From positions 1 through 64,000 of the forward strand of contig JANQPT010000041.1 in NCBI GenBank assembly GCA_028285345.1: a DNA stretch of 64,000 nt. The letters are read 5' to 3'. Both the position numbers and the translations under genes were made by a program. Under the pieces are notes generated by a model that had not been told where the DNA came from, did not search any database, and saw only the letters and a list, made by a program, of their open reading frames with translations. This document shows, one piece after another, positions 42,129 to 51,397 of the stretch (its first letter is position 1; each line of letters starts with the position of its first letter). This stretch comes from Planctomycetales bacterium (GTDB lineage: Bacteria; Planctomycetota; Planctomycetia; Planctomycetales; Planctomycetaceae).

Positions 42129-43271
42129 ATGAAATTTCCCCGCAAAACGCATTCTGTGCTGATCGTCTTGGCGATGACGGCACTCGCTGCAATTGTTGTG
42201 TGGCAGATGGATGGCTCTTCGGAGTCGGATTTGAACCTGCTCTCTAAGAACTGGCAAAAGAATCAATGGCCGGAAAGCAGATCCCGCATTCAGCCCGATC
42301 GCACGCCACAGAGCGTCGAAGCCGGTGATGCTTCCCGGCCAACTCCCGAGTTGCGTGGCGATTCTCACGACAACGGCACGTCGGGGATCACACCAACGAC
42401 CAAGTCCGCCACCGAACCAATCCGAACCGGCCACACTGAACCGCGGCTGCGCACGGCCGCGGCGAATCAACCTGTCGCTGACGTTCAGCCAAAGCCGAAC
42501 GGCGGATCGAGCATCGATCGGAGAGAGGTCCGCGTCACGCGATCCGAACGGTCAACCCTCGATGCTCCCGACCCCGCCGAACGCATTTCCCCGGAACAAT
42601 TGCAGGAAGTCAAACGGCTGATTGAACAGGGAAACGATCTCGCCGCGCACCGGCATTTGTCGCTGTGGTATTGGAAATTCCCACACGACCGGTCGCAGTT
42701 TCAGCAGCAGTTGGATGAATTGGCACAGTCGATCTATTTTTCCCCGCAACCGCACTATGCAGAGGCTTATATGATCCAGCCGGGGGATCAACTGCGGAAG
42801 ATCGCGCGCAACTACCGGCTCTCCTGGCAATATCTGGCACGGCTCAACCGAGTCAATCCGCGCAAGATTCGAGCCGGCCAAAAATTGAAGGTTGTCCAAG
42901 GCCCGTTCGACGCGGTGGTCGATTTGAGCGACTACGAACTGACGGTCGTCTGCCAAAAGCAGTTTGTCCGCCGGTACGCCGTCGGAATTGGAAAAGATGG
43001 GACCTCACCGATCGGCAAGTTTACGGTCAAGGACAAGCTCGAGGATCCGGTCTACTACGGACCGGACGGCGTGATCGCCAACGATGATCCGGAGAACCCG
43101 CTCGGCGAACGATGGATCGACATCGGCGACAGCTTCGGAATCCACGGCACGATCGATCCCAATTCGATCGGAAAAAGCGAGTCGCGCGGCTGCATTCGCA
43201 TGCTCAACGACGATGTAGAAGAGGTGTACGACTTCCTGACGGTCGGCTCCACGGTGTGGATTCGACGCTAA
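42129..43271 (+). CDS. LysM-containing L,D-transpeptidase (YkuD)
   Basis: ATG 42129 with GGAGGGACC just upstream gives 380 residues: an N-terminal membrane anchor or signal (VLIVLAMTALAAIVVWQ), a long Ser/Thr/Pro-rich linker, a LysM domain (about 213-256, MIQPGDQLRKIARNY, INRVNP-type end) and a YkuD L,D-transpeptidase domain with catalytic Cys355 in SRGCIRM and His in GIHGT. It would cross-link peptidoglycan or attach lipoprotein to it, in line with planctomycetes having peptidoglycan. The start of the domain is typical for the family. Confidence 0.85.
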   Translation: MKFPRKTHSVLIVLAMTALAAIVVWQMDGSSESDLNLLSKNWQKNQWPESRSRIQPDRTPQSVEAGDASRPTPELRGDSHDNGTSGITPTTKSATEPIRTGHTEPRLRTAAANQPVADVQPKPNGGSSIDRREVRVTRSERSTLDAPDPAERISPEQLQEVKRLIEQGNDLAAHRHLSLWYWKFPHDRSQFQQQLDELAQSIYFSPQPHYAEAYMIQPGDQLRKIARNYRLSWQYLARLNRVNPRKIRAGQKLKVVQGPFDAVVDLSDYELTVVCQKQFVRRYAVGIGKDGTSPIGKFTVKDKLEDPVYYGPDGVIANDDPENPLGERWIDIGDSFGIHGTIDPNSIGKSESRGCIRMLNDDVEEVYDFLTVGSTVWIRR

Positions 43272-43684
43272 TTGAAGATCGAATTCTGCGCAAGTCACGG
43301 ACGCCTCAAAAAGAGACTCAGTCTACAGTCGACAGTCCTTTTAGGTTTGATTTGGGACATTCTCTCTAGAAATCCTGAATTCTAGCGACTTTGGTCGTCA
43401 GATGGGTTGACAGTTCTGAGATTGTCTCTAAATTCACCGGCCGATCGTTCGTTCTGGATCGAGGCGCGGTCAAAGTGCGTCTCGACTCCGTCCGATCTAC
43501 AGCCTGCCTAGCGTCTCACCCTCTTGTTTCCCACCACTGACTTTCCTTCCACACCGACTGCCTACGCACTCGGGCAGAGTGAGACAAGCTTGGCGCTCAG
43601 TTTCTTGTCGGCAGCAATTGCGCAACTTTGCGAGCCGCTGCTCAGAGTCAGTTTCACTTCAATCAATGTTTCATGGAGGAAAGT
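43272..43684. other. Gene-free region before csrA
   Basis: About 410 nt without a recognisable gene or repeat. The last 15 nt hold the csrA ribosome-binding site (ATGGAGGAAAGT). Short AGGA and GGA motifs occur, but no clear CsrA target hairpin was identified. Confidence 0.4.
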
Positions 43685-43888
43685 ATGCTGATCTTGTCAC
43701 GGAAGAAGGCTCAGTCGATCGACATTGACGGACACATCCGCGTGACGGTCGTCGATACGGGAAACAACTGCGTTAAAATAGGTATTCAAGCTCCGCGGGA
43801 TGTCACCATCTTGCGGAGTGAATTGCAGGAGTGCGACTTCGGCGAGATCGACTCCCCCAGCGAACTTGAGCTGGAGTGTGTCGTCTGA
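43685..43888 (+). CDS. csrA: Carbon storage regulator CsrA
   Basis: This 67-residue RNA-binding protein starts MLILSRKKAQSIDIDGHIRV, the classical CsrA/RsmA start, and has VKIGIQAPRDVTILRSEL with the conserved Arg of the GGA-binding surface. CsrA binds GGA in leaders to control translation of metabolic and motility genes. ATG 43685 has GGAGGA eight bases upstream; an upstream in-frame start would add a non-conserved 19 residues. The last residues (LELECVV) are less conserved. Confidence 0.92.
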   Translation: MLILSRKKAQSIDIDGHIRVTVVDTGNNCVKIGIQAPRDVTILRSELQECDFGEIDSPSELELECVV

Positions 43889-43921
43889 GTTTCGACCTCG
43901 TGGCGATCTTGTCGGCGGAAT

Positions 43922-44275
43922 CTAAGTGCGGTGCGAGAGAACGTTGAGCAGTTTTCCGGTCGGATCACGGAGATAAAACCGCCGCACGCCCCAAGGTTCA
44001 TCCGTCAGATCATAAGCGATTTCGTGGCCTCGTTCCTTCGCGATTGCGAACACGGCATCCACGTCATCGACTTCGATCGACAAATCCGGCACGGGTGAGC
44101 CGGAGCCGCCTTCGCTGGCGATACTGACTTGAACACCGGCCGTTTCGCCGGATGCGAGAGTTGTGATCCAGCCGAGATCCATCACAACGTGCAGGCCAAA
44201 CAAGTCTGCGTAGAACTCTGCCGTTGAGGACTTCGCCTGTGTCGCCAAATTGGCGACGATGCGTTTCACGGTCAC
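43922..44275 (-). CDS. VOC family (glyoxalase/bleomycin-resistance-like) protein
   Basis: The 117-residue protein has two beta-alpha-beta-beta-beta modules in the order MTVKRIVANLATQ and VPDLSIEVDDVDAVFAIAKE, ending RRFYLRDPTGKLLNVL, the typical closing block of VOC proteins. The likely metal ligands are few, so it may bind a small molecule rather than catalyse. It starts 20 nt upstream of the next gene's end. Function unknown. Confidence 0.75.
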   Translation of the reverse strand: MTVKRIVANLATQAKSSTAEFYADLFGLHVVMDLGWITTLASGETAGVQVSIASEGGSGSPVPDLSIEVDDVDAVFAIAKERGHEIAYDLTDEPWGVRRFYLRDPTGKLLNVLSHRT

Positions 44276-44295
44276 AGTCGATCCTCCTGCCGGAG

Positions 44296-47280
44296 CTATT
44301 TTACGGCGTTCAAATAGGCCAGCAGATCGGCCATCTGTTGATGGTTGATCTGCTTCTCCAGGCCTTCGGGCATAAACGACCGTCCGCTGCTGGTCAATTC
44401 GTCGATGTTCACCCTCAACACGGTGTCGCTCGTTCCGTCGGCTCGTTTGAGGGTGACGCTGTTGGCCGATTCGTCGGTGATCATGCCGGTCATCGTGCGT
44501 CCGCGGTCGGTGATGAGCACGTAGCCGACGAATTGCGGTTTGACTTCCCGGTTCGGATCAAGAATGTTCAACAGGATTGCGGCGTTGCCTCGATCTTTAA
44601 TCGCTTTCAGATCCGCCCCGAGAGCCGTACCGACTTTCTCCAACCGGTGGCAAGAGGTGCAGTTCTTGCGAAAGAATTGGCGACCACGCTCGACGTCGCC
44701 CGTGAGTGAGAGCGCCGGCTGGTAGGCTTTGACGACTTCATCGCGACGGGCCGGAGTCACTGCGGCAAACAGCGACTTCGCCCGCTGGCGCAGTTGCGAG
44801 TCTTTGTGCGATGTTAACAATTGGATCCGCGCTTGGCCGAGATCGGTCGCCCGAATTCGCTCATCGGCAATCGCATCGAGCAGAGCGCCGATCCAAACAG
44901 TGCGTGCGCTGAGCGTCTCGGCGGCACGTGCGCGCACTTGGGGACCCCAGTTGGGCCAAGCATCAATGATCAGCGTGGCGACTTCCGGCTGATCGAATTG
45001 CACCAACGCCTGCAATACGGCCAACTGAACACGCGGCGGCTGTTGGACCTGCAGCAAAGCTCCAAACAGTTCCGAGACGTCAGCAAATTTGCTTAAGCTG
45101 AGCGTGCGGATCGCGTCGGTCCGCGCGGCAATCTTCGCCTTGGGATCTCCGGCGGTCTGACGGGCTTGTTCCAGGAGTCCGGCCAACAATTCCGAGACTT
45201 TCCCGTTGCGTGCTCCTGTCAATTTGCCGCGTGTTTGCGCATTCACCTTCCCCAGTACGCCGCCGATCAACGACTGAGCGAGCTTGTTTTCGCCGGCCGG
45301 CAGCGACTGCACGCTGCTGAGCAGCAGCGCCAACTCGCTCTCGCGATTCTGCGCGCCGACCTGCCCGGCCAATTGCGTGAGAAATCGGCGGCCCGCCTCT
45401 GTGCCACGATACGCCTCGTCGCTTAACAGTTCCGCAATCAGGGCCGCCGCCCCGTCTCCCAGCGACGTTTGCACTGCCAAGCGAAACCAGGGGTCGCTCC
45501 CGTCGGAACGTACAATCTCAGCGAGCACCGCATCCCGACGAGAGTCCGGGCAAGCACCGACGGAGAAGGCTGCCTGATACCGCACAAGCCGGTCAGAGTC
45601 GCGGGCCGCGTTGTAGATGGCTGTGCGAACGCGCGGCGATTCCTGCGCAAATTGCTCTGAGAGTCGCAGCGCCTGGATTCGGACTTGGGCGTGCGTATCC
45701 TGCAATCCCCGCAGCACGTCGTCCGGCTCGAGGGCGTCCAATCCTTGCAAGCTGTGTAGTGCATGAGCGCGAGTGAGTGGTAACTTCGAGGAAGCGGCCA
45801 ACTTTCTTAGCGGCGATGCGGCGGCACGGTCCTGCCGCTGGTAGATCAGCCGGCTCGCCGTGTCGCGCCGCCAACCGTTCGGGCTTTCCAGCGCGACCAC
45901 TAACTCCTGGACCGACGCATTGCCCAATTCCGACGGCGGCGGTTGTTTGAATCCCTCCGCAACGATGCGATAGATACGGCCCCGGTCCACACCGCTGGCG
46001 ACGTCCAGATGTTTGAGGATCGCTGGCGGAATGAAGGCCGCCCCTTCGATCAGTTCGCGGTACATGTCCAACACATAGAGAGAGCCGTCGGGCGCGTTGG
46101 CCAACTGCACGGGGCGAAACCAGTTGTCTGAAGAACTCAGAAACTCCACCCCGGGATCAGCGCGTCGGCCGATCACGCCGACACCATCGGGCTCAACGGT
46201 TGCCCGATAGATTAGATTGTTCGACACTTCCCCCACCAGCAGATTCCCACGATAGCCATTGGGCCAAGCGTCGCCGCGATAGACGGTAATACCCGTCGCC
46301 GCGGTAAAGAATCCGCCCGGTTTGCCCCCTTCGTCGCTCCCCTTGACGATCCCCTGCGAGCGGAGCCGCGTGCGGACGTTTCGCCACGGTTCGATCGTGC
46401 TGGTGCGGAACAGCTTGGTGAACTTGCCGTCCGGCGCGATCGTCACCGCCGCGGGCGGCGGCGCCAGGTATGGATTTCGGGCGACGTACCGACCGTCATA
46501 CATCAGAGTCTGCATCGGATTGCTGTTGGAGCACACAAACTTGCGGCCCCAGTCGTCGAGCGTCATTCCGTGTTGCCCGGCACCCGTGGTCAGTTCAAAG
46601 GTTCCGGAACGAGGGTCAAAAACCATGCCCCGGCCGCGGACCTCGACTGGTTTTGCATCAGGAGTCGCGGCGGCTGTGACCTGTCCGCCGGCCAGCGACA
46701 GCGAAATATGGATCCGATTGTCCATCCCCCAGCGAAACGAGTTCAGCCCCGCTTCACCCGCGTGATCCAATCCAAATCCGGTCATCACAACCTTACGCAC
46801 ATCGGCCCGACCGTCGCCGTTGGTATCTTTACAAAACAGCACGTCGGGAGGATCCGCGACGAACACTCCGCCGCCATATGCGAAAACGGCGGTGGGGTAT
46901 TTGACGTCGTCCAAAAAGACCGTCGCCTGTTCGAGCGTCCCGTTGCGGTCCCGGTCCGAGAGCAGTTTGACGGTTCCAAAGCCCTCAAACTCGTAGCGGT
47001 TGTACTTTGGCAACTCGGCAACATATGCGTTGCCGTTTTCATCGAACGAGATTGACACCGGATCCCGCACAACCGGTTCTGCGGCGACCAGCTCGATTTT
47101 GAATCCCGGCCGCAGCCGAAACGTCTTCAACGCCTCCTGCGGCGATTTGGGAGCGATCCGCGGCAGCTCGGATCGGTAGTCTTGTTCGTCGGCCTTCGGT
47201 GCGGACTCCTCAGCGGAGAACAGAACTGATATTTGCAGCAGGCACAGCGGTGCCAGAATAAGCAGAATCGCGCGCAACAT
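44296..47280 (-). CDS. PVC-type membrane-bound dehydrogenase with HEAT repeats and cytochrome c domain
   Basis: The 994-residue protein has a signal peptide (ILLILAPLCLLQISVLFSAE), a beta-propeller region of the PVC type (KIELVAAEPVVRDPVSISFD onward, with FAYGGGVFVADPPDV), a central array of HEAT repeats (about 440-830), and a C-terminal cytochrome c domain with CTSCH at 874-878. This architecture is a hallmark of planctomycete and verrucomicrobial genomes, where numerous paralogues are thought to oxidise sugars. The short VOC gene follows at 21 nt. The substrate cannot be read from sequence. Confidence 0.88.
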   Translation of the reverse strand: MLRAILLILAPLCLLQISVLFSAEESAPKADEQDYRSELPRIAPKSPQEALKTFRLRPGFKIELVAAEPVVRDPVSISFDENGNAYVAELPKYNRYEFEGFGTVKLLSDRDRNGTLEQATVFLDDVKYPTAVFAYGGGVFVADPPDVLFCKDTNGDGRADVRKVVMTGFGLDHAGEAGLNSFRWGMDNRIHISLSLAGGQVTAAATPDAKPVEVRGRGMVFDPRSGTFELTTGAGQHGMTLDDWGRKFVCSNSNPMQTLMYDGRYVARNPYLAPPPAAVTIAPDGKFTKLFRTSTIEPWRNVRTRLRSQGIVKGSDEGGKPGGFFTAATGITVYRGDAWPNGYRGNLLVGEVSNNLIYRATVEPDGVGVIGRRADPGVEFLSSSDNWFRPVQLANAPDGSLYVLDMYRELIEGAAFIPPAILKHLDVASGVDRGRIYRIVAEGFKQPPPSELGNASVQELVVALESPNGWRRDTASRLIYQRQDRAAASPLRKLAASSKLPLTRAHALHSLQGLDALEPDDVLRGLQDTHAQVRIQALRLSEQFAQESPRVRTAIYNAARDSDRLVRYQAAFSVGACPDSRRDAVLAEIVRSDGSDPWFRLAVQTSLGDGAAALIAELLSDEAYRGTEAGRRFLTQLAGQVGAQNRESELALLLSSVQSLPAGENKLAQSLIGGVLGKVNAQTRGKLTGARNGKVSELLAGLLEQARQTAGDPKAKIAARTDAIRTLSLSKFADVSELFGALLQVQQPPRVQLAVLQALVQFDQPEVATLIIDAWPNWGPQVRARAAETLSARTVWIGALLDAIADERIRATDLGQARIQLLTSHKDSQLRQRAKSLFAAVTPARRDEVVKAYQPALSLTGDVERGRQFFRKNCTSCHRLEKVGTALGADLKAIKDRGNAAILLNILDPNREVKPQFVGYVLITDRGRTMTGMITDESANSVTLKRADGTSDTVLRVNIDELTSSGRSFMPEGLEKQINHQQMADLLAYLNAVK

Positions 47281-47411
47281 GGTCGGCCTTTGGCAGGTGA
47301 ATCTGGTCGGGAGTTTGATGTAATTCTCTCACAGCCGGCAACTGTTGATCAAGCATCACAGTTGTTCATGGACTCCGGCAATTGGGCGACTGCGTTCAGA
47401 GCGGCCCGCAC

Positions 47412-47825
47412 TCATTGAGGCTCGCTATCCAGATTTCCGGCCGCTTGTGGAGGCCTTTGTTTCCGGGACTTCAACCTGCGCGATATACGTAACATCAGCA
47501 TGCCCAACAGCAGCAGCATGCTCCCCATCAAGAAGAATAACCCACCTTCCAACGGGTTGGGAATCGCAGCCAATAGACCGAGAATCAAAATCGGAGCGGC
47601 CAAAACTTGCAGGATCACACCAAACCAGTAGCACATCCTCTCATTGGCGTCGTAGGCGGTCGTTGACTTTTGGATAAGCACGTTCAACATCGCCGCCGCC
47701 TCTTCGCAGCGATTCCTGCACGCCAGACCGTTTTCCACCTCAACCACGCAATGAGCGCACAGCCCGCGATGGCAATTCTTGCAGATGCCGATCGCGTTAA
47801 AGTCGGGGTGATAGTAGCATTTCAT
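47412..47825 (-). CDS. B-box-type zinc-finger membrane protein
   Basis: The 137-residue protein begins with a B-box-like zinc finger (MKCYYHPDFNAIGICKNCHRGLC and CRNRCEEA with Cys/His ligands), followed by two membrane helices (WFGVILQVLAAPILILGLLA and GGLFFLMGSMLLLLGMLMLRI) and a basic tail. Similar small proteins occur in other planctomycetes but their function is unknown. No operon partner is apparent. Confidence 0.6.
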   Translation of the reverse strand: MKCYYHPDFNAIGICKNCHRGLCAHCVVEVENGLACRNRCEEAAAMLNVLIQKSTTAYDANERMCYWFGVILQVLAAPILILGLLAAIPNPLEGGLFFLMGSMLLLLGMLMLRISRRLKSRKQRPPQAAGNLDSEPQ

Positions 47826-47923
47826 CGTGGACTCCAGAATCGATCGTTAGAGCTTCCTCGCAAATGAGGGTTTCTGGAAGTGTCACCTTTTCAAGCTCGA
47901 AACGCTTCGTCGGAACGATTGCT

Positions 47924-49075
47924 TCAGAACGCGAGCACGCGCGCGGGATTCTCGATCGTAATCGTGCGGATGTCCGCCGCGGTGACGCCGGACTTTTTCA
48001 ATTCCGGCACCAATTGCCGGGGCACGATCGTGAAATCGGATTCTTTGAACGTCCAGGCGTCAATTTTGTCATTGGGAGTCTTCGGGTCGAACTGTCCGCG
48101 ATAAAAGTACGGAGCCCAATCGTGGCCGACTAAGACTTGGCGGGCGAAACCGGCGTCGGTGAGCCGCTTGATTTGCCGAGCGCACTTTTCGACTGTGTAT
48201 TTGTCGTGGCCTACGCGGTCGAATTGCACGTAGCAGCCCAACTCCACCAACTGGCGGTGATAGGCGTACGCTTCGTCCTGTTCCCGGTCGTCTTTGTTGC
48301 CCATGTGGCCGATGATAATGCGCTCGGGCTTGGCTCCCGCCTTGAGCAGCAGATGTGCTTGCTCCAATCCGCCTCCGTCGGTGGTATGAGTGGTGATCGG
48401 GCAGCCGGTTTCGGCGCTGGCAATTGCCGCGGCGGTGTTACAGCGCCGCTCGCTGGGTGTCATATAGGCGCTGGTGCCGATCTTAATGATGCCCGCCTTA
48501 ACCGCGGTGAATTTTTCGCCCCACGCTCCGGACGGGTCTTCCATCCCTTCGCGGATTTCGCGAATGTACAATCGGGCGATCTTGTCGATGCCGTTCTTCT
48601 CCAAGCCCAAACGAATCGCCCAGGGGTGCTGCGGGGCGAAGGCTTCGCACCAGAATCCGGTTGCGGCGATCAGATGGCACTTCAGGCGGCGTGCCAGCTC
48701 GACCATCAGATTTGGATAGCGTCCGACACGAATCGGCGTGCATTCCACGATGGCGCCCGGGGATTGATCACTGCCAAGCGAATTCTGAAACTGCCGCAAC
48801 ATCCGGGCCGAGTTCTCGAGCATCTCCTTCCGAACCGCCGGAGTCAGCGGCGCGGGTTTGAATTCGTACAGCTCCGACCAATCAACCAGTGGGGCGTGCT
48901 CGTGCATCAGTACCATGCCGAGCTCGTCGGGAGCGACCGGTCCCAGAACCGTCTGTACGCTCGCGGCGCGGTCTGCGGCAATGCCTACGGTTCCCCCTGT
49001 CGAAGCCACTGCCAGTGCCGTTGCAGATGTTTTGAGGAACGTGCGGCGATGAATGGGATGTTTCGCGGTGTACAT
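47924..49075 (-). CDS. Phosphotriesterase-family hydrolase/lactonase, Tat-exported
   Basis: The 383-residue protein has a twin-arginine signal (HRRTFLKTSA) and a TIM barrel with metal ligands His58/His60 (MHEH), a likely bridging Lys198 (AGIIKIG), His230 (TTHTTDG), His257 (IIIGHMG) and an Asp in VLVGHDWAPYF. This is the binuclear metal site of the phosphotriesterase/lactonase family (PTE-like, PLL group). It may hydrolyse lactones such as homoserine lactones or esters. The ATG at 49075 matches the Tat signal. Confidence 0.85.
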   Translation of the reverse strand: MYTAKHPIHRRTFLKTSATALAVASTGGTVGIAADRAASVQTVLGPVAPDELGMVLMHEHAPLVDWSELYEFKPAPLTPAVRKEMLENSARMLRQFQNSLGSDQSPGAIVECTPIRVGRYPNLMVELARRLKCHLIAATGFWCEAFAPQHPWAIRLGLEKNGIDKIARLYIREIREGMEDPSGAWGEKFTAVKAGIIKIGTSAYMTPSERRCNTAAAIASAETGCPITTHTTDGGGLEQAHLLLKAGAKPERIIIGHMGNKDDREQDEAYAYHRQLVELGCYVQFDRVGHDKYTVEKCARQIKRLTDAGFARQVLVGHDWAPYFYRGQFDPKTPNDKIDAWTFKESDFTIVPRQLVPELKKSGVTAADIRTITIENPARVLAF

Positions 49076-49197
49076 GTCGGCAGACTCTCCTGAAGCGAGG
49101 TCGATCGTTTTCTAGCTGCGACTCATCGTTTCATTCAGGATACCTGTCCGACTCCATTGATACCAGAAAGGTTGCCATGCGATGACTGGGCGTAAAA

Positions 49198-49232
49198 ATA
49201 CCCGGCGGCGATTGGGAGTCGCCGTCGGGTAT
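49198..49232 (-). terminator. Intrinsic terminator after the Cys-rich gene
   Basis: Fourteen-nt arms with one mismatch (ATACCCGGCGGCGA and TCGCCGTCGGGTAT) close over TTGGGAG. Read on the minus strand, the stem is followed by a TTTTTACG tract. It lies 30 nt downstream of the stop codon of the cysteine-rich gene. Confidence 0.85.
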
Positions 49233-49262
49233 CGACGTGATAGGAAGGATGGCCCGCTTCGG

Positions 49263-49706
49263 TTACTTGCTCAAGCTAGCCGTGGATGGTGCTGGAGCGG
49301 GGGCGGGTGCCGGTTCGGGGCTAGTGGGTGCTGCGGGTGCCGACGGAGCACAAGCCGGAGCACACGACGAGCCGCACTGTTGAATGTGACATTGTGCGAC
49401 ACAACATGTCGGAGCGGGTGTGCAACAAGCAGTCGTCACACATTCTGTTTGGCAGCTAGCAGGCTGACACGCGGGCTGCGGAGCACAGGCCGTTTGCGGG
49501 CAACAAGTTGTTTGTTGGCAGCATGAAGTTTGCTGACAGCAACTGGTTTGTTGGCAACAACTGGTGTACTGGATTTGGCAGCACTGGGAACGGCGAGCCT
49601 TCTTGCACTTGACCTTACGACACCGTTTCTTCGCTTCCGCTTCGCTGGTCATGACCATCAACGCCATCGTTACCATGACCGACGCCACAATCATTTTCCG
49701 CATCAT
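49263..49706 (-). CDS. Secreted cysteine-rich protein with CCQQ repeats
   Basis: ATG 49706 has GGAGGG nine bases upstream and gives 147 residues; an in-frame GTG at 49715 sits too close to that site. A signal peptide (VASVMVTMALMVMTSEAEA) precedes a basic segment, then a cysteine-rich array (SCCQQTSCCQQTSCCQQTTC and further CC and Cys-Pro pairs, about 25 Cys) and an Ala/Pro-rich tail. Such an array suggests metal binding or a disulphide-linked surface layer. Planctomycetes are known for cysteine-rich cell-surface proteins. A terminator follows. Confidence 0.65.
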   Translation of the reverse strand: MMRKMIVASVMVTMALMVMTSEAEAKKRCRKVKCKKARRSQCCQIQYTSCCQQTSCCQQTSCCQQTTCCPQTACAPQPACQPASCQTECVTTACCTPAPTCCVAQCHIQQCGSSCAPACAPSAPAAPTSPEPAPAPAPAPSTASLSK

Positions 49707-50149
49707 GTCAGACACCCTCCGTATGAGTCTCGGTAGTGTGAATCCTTGATCCCGGAACTGCCGTCATTGCGAATCCTGCAGGCTTATGCCGGTCTCGTTC
49801 GCCGCCACCTCGACATTCCCTCGGTGAAACCACGGCGATCACTGGGGCTGAGTATAGCGTAGGGGAATGGCCGAACAAGATTCAGGCGGTAAAATTCTCG
49901 GTTTCCGCGCATCTTATCACGACAGCCGATTCCTCCAGTTCGACTGCACTTCGTTCTTCACGTTCGCGCGTGATTGGTGCTAGAATCAAAACTGCGATGA
50001 GCTGACGTTGCCGTTCAACTCGAACAAAACGGTGATCTTCCTTGGCGAGTCGCCGTATTGAATAATGGGCAGTGTAAGACGTCACCTGCCCGGACCCTTT
50101 CAACTGCCCTCCCCTGCCGCCTATTCGCCCTGTTCAACGGAGTACCCGC
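49707..50149. other. Gene-free region between divergent genes
   Basis: About 440 nt with no recognised gene or repeat. It separates the minus-strand cysteine-rich gene from the plus-strand secreted gene, so both promoters should lie here, but no consensus element was identified. Confidence 0.4.
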
Positions 50150-51310
50150 ATGCACCGCAATGCCCCTCGTTTAACTTGCTTGGTTGCGATCTGCCTAACG
50201 TGGTGCTGCGTGAGTTCAGCGTGGGGACAGCTTGGCAGGGCGCGCCGCGGCGCAGCTAAGCAGCAGAAGAACAACGCCCCGGAAACTCAATTGGAAATGG
50301 AGATCATCACCGGGACCGGCGGCGTGAACTTGGATGCCCAGCGCTGGGCCAGCGCACTGAAGAAGCTCGACGTCGTCGTTCGCATTCGGCGCGGGACATC
50401 GAAAGATCAGCCCGGCGTCACTGAAAAGAACTTCGGCACTGCTGTGCGCCGCGTCTCGATCATCGCAGCTTTGGATCGCAACGGCCGGATCAGTCTTCCC
50501 GGAAAGGCGTTCACGCTCAAGGACAACGAAAAGTTGGTGGAGTGGCTGCGGAACTTGCGGACATACGGGGCACAAGGCTCGCCTGACGGTCAGCCGGCGT
50601 GGGGATTGACGAAAGCACAGTTAGACCAGGTGCTGACGCAATTGCGGCGGCCGATGACAATCGATCCCGAAGGCAAGAATCTGCTGGATGCGCTGCTGTT
50701 GTTTGCACCGGATCGAGAGAAAGGGGACTTGCCGATCCACGTGACGCCGGAGGCCAAGCAGATTATGGGGCTGCCCGAAGCCAGGGAACTGTTCCCGCAA
50801 TCGCTATTGGGGATCAGCCGCGGAACGGCGCTGGCCATCATCTTGAAGCATTACGGTCTCTGCTACACTCCGAGCCGGACTCCATCGGGCGACCTGGAAC
50901 TGACTCTCCGCGATCCGGCGACGACAACCAATCCCTGGAAGATCGGCTGGCCGTTTCCCAAAAATGTGACACGCGACAAAATTGCGCCGAACTTGTTTAA
51001 GCAGGTCAATGTCGAACTGGTGGATCTCCCGCTCATTGAGGTCGTGGAAGCTGCGGCGGGATCGATTGAGATTCCGATTCTGCTTGACCACCGCGCGATG
51101 GAGGACTGGGAGATCGATGCGGAAAAAACGCGTGTGAACTTCCCCCGCAAGCGAACCACTTGGGGAATTGCGATCAAACGCATCGCGTTTCAATCGCGTC
51201 TTCAGCGCCAGTTGTACGTCGACGAGGCGGGTAAACCGTTCGTTTGGCTCACCCCGATCGAATTCAAGAGCCGCTCCGCAAAACCCAAAACGTCGGTCCG
51301 CAGAAAATAG
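50150..51310 (+). CDS. Secreted hypothetical protein with STN-like C-terminal domain
   Basis: The 386-residue product has a signal peptide (LTCLVAICLTWCCVSSAWGQ). The last 110 residues (VNVELVDLPLIEVVEAAAGS, then PILLDHRAMEDWEI) resemble STN/secretin N-terminal domains, which bind peptides or partner proteins. The central part is helical (NEKLVEWLRNLRTY). No catalytic motif. ATG 50150 fits the signal peptide. It might be a periplasmic component of a secretion or signalling system, but this is inference. Confidence 0.55.
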   Translation: MHRNAPRLTCLVAICLTWCCVSSAWGQLGRARRGAAKQQKNNAPETQLEMEIITGTGGVNLDAQRWASALKKLDVVVRIRRGTSKDQPGVTEKNFGTAVRRVSIIAALDRNGRISLPGKAFTLKDNEKLVEWLRNLRTYGAQGSPDGQPAWGLTKAQLDQVLTQLRRPMTIDPEGKNLLDALLLFAPDREKGDLPIHVTPEAKQIMGLPEARELFPQSLLGISRGTALAIILKHYGLCYTPSRTPSGDLELTLRDPATTTNPWKIGWPFPKNVTRDKIAPNLFKQVNVELVDLPLIEVVEAAAGSIEIPILLDHRAMEDWEIDAEKTRVNFPRKRTTWGIAIKRIAFQSRLQRQLYVDEAGKPFVWLTPIEFKSRSAKPKTSVRRK

Positions 51311-51397
51311 CCCGGCGGAAATGCTGCGTCGAGTGCGCTTATCCGTTATGCTGGACCGCCGGGTTCCGTACTATTGCGCTGATGCTTGGTTGAGACG

